Positions 63,795 to 64,000 of a stretch of DNA of 64,000 nt are shown here, piece by piece; the stretch's first letter is position 1, and each line of letters begins with the position of its first letter. The translations under genes were made by a program, and so were the position numbers. The stretch covers positions 227,329-291,328 of the forward strand of contig JAVRFV010002329.1 in NCBI GenBank assembly GCA_032716605.1, in the 5' to 3' direction. Below the pieces are notes generated by a model that ran no database searches, had not been told where the DNA came from, and saw nothing but the letters and a program-made list of their open reading frames with translations. Source of the stretch: Paralithodes platypus. Taxonomy: Eukaryota; Arthropoda; Malacostraca; Decapoda; Lithodidae.

Positions 63795-64000
63795 TGTGAT
63801 GACAAGATAGGGTGCCCGCTCATGCGCACGTTCGGAACAGGGATCTGCACATGACGGAAACACGGGATGGGCCTTAAGCGGTAACTAAGGTAAACCCCTT
63901 TTTCCTTCTCTTCTCTAATGCTTTTTTCACCTTTGGGTTGGTAGTTTTTGGTTAATGTAGCAACAACGTCTCCTAGAGCAAGATAAGGAGTAGACTCTAG
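63795..64000 (+). repeat. DIRS-C right inverted terminal repeat, truncated by window end
   Basis: Inverted match to 56165-56345. The outer part and extension are missing because the window stops at TAGACTCTAG. Confidence 0.85.

Larger units (their letters stand above)
56052..64000 (+). mobile_element. DIRS-C: GC-rich decayed DIRS1-like element, right end beyond window
   Basis: The left end (GTTAGTAGTCTTGGCAAATC) is recognised because its reverse complement occurs in the internal complementary region at 63612-63740. Inverted terminal repeats: 56165-56345 pairs with 63795-64000. Between them are leader, gag, RT/RNase H/methyltransferase and recombinase, all with frameshifts. GC content is clearly higher than that of the flanking LINE. 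It is inserted in the endonuclease region of LINE B. Confidence 0.85.

Overview
The window is eukaryotic, repeat-dominated DNA, most likely from an arthropod and plausibly a decapod crustacean. The reasons are an 18-copy run of TTAGG (the arthropod telomere repeat) inside a foldback element, several DIRS1-like tyrosine-recombinase retrotransposons (a group known to be widespread in decapods), a BEL/Pao LTR element and several non-LTR elements. There is no operon structure and I recognise no intact host gene. One 202-codon hydrophilic reading frame at 10952-11560 (minus) is the only candidate for non-transposon coding sequence. The taxon is an inference.

Layout. 1-6.3 kb: a foldback hairpin (455-752), a 5-kb minisatellite of 32/35-bp units with higher-order structure, and an 11 x 30-bp array. 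6.3-12.1 kb: dispersed retroposon copies, a 978-bp terminal-inverted-repeat element whose end has been tandemly amplified, tRNA-derived SINE copies in inverted orientation, 77-bp and 107-bp tandem arrays, and the unknown reading frame. 12.1-36.5 kb: one huge nested locus. An outer DIRS element ('DIRS-B', 12136-36473) is interrupted in its leader by a complete second DIRS element ('DIRS-A', 12737-22165), in its gag by a duplicated double-headed tRNA-SINE (27977-28576), and in its recombinase by a LINE (about 30764-34545). Four near-identical 854-bp copies of its leader and 5' gag lie at 22597-26011. 37.0-41.1 kb: a decayed minus-strand DIRS ('DIRS-D') broken up by pogo-like TIR elements, one nested in another. 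41.3-44.7 kb: foldback elements, one with (TTAGG)18, another with a SINE and a LINE tail inserted. 45.1-52.9 kb: a minus-strand BEL/Pao element with 0.66-kb LTRs and a 5-bp target duplication. It lacks its reverse-transcriptase core and carries a poly(A)-tailed LINE fragment in gag. It sits in a short LINE tail (A) that abuts a longer LINE of the same family (B, to about 56.05 kb). 56.05 kb to the end: a GC-rich, decayed DIRS element ('DIRS-C') inserted in the endonuclease region of LINE B; its right end lies beyond the window.

The DIRS elements share one plan: inverted terminal repeats, a long leader, gag with an N-terminal Cys-rich finger, an RT/RNase H/Dam-like methyltransferase frame overlapped by the recombinase frame, a poly(G) tract after the recombinase stop, and an internal complementary region made of the reverse complements of both element ends. 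All copies carry inactivating lesions. The most interesting signals are the tandem leader/gag amplification with its own splice-like signals, the conserved poly(G) tract, a possible covarying end hairpin, and the long overlapping second frame kept open in several divergent copies.
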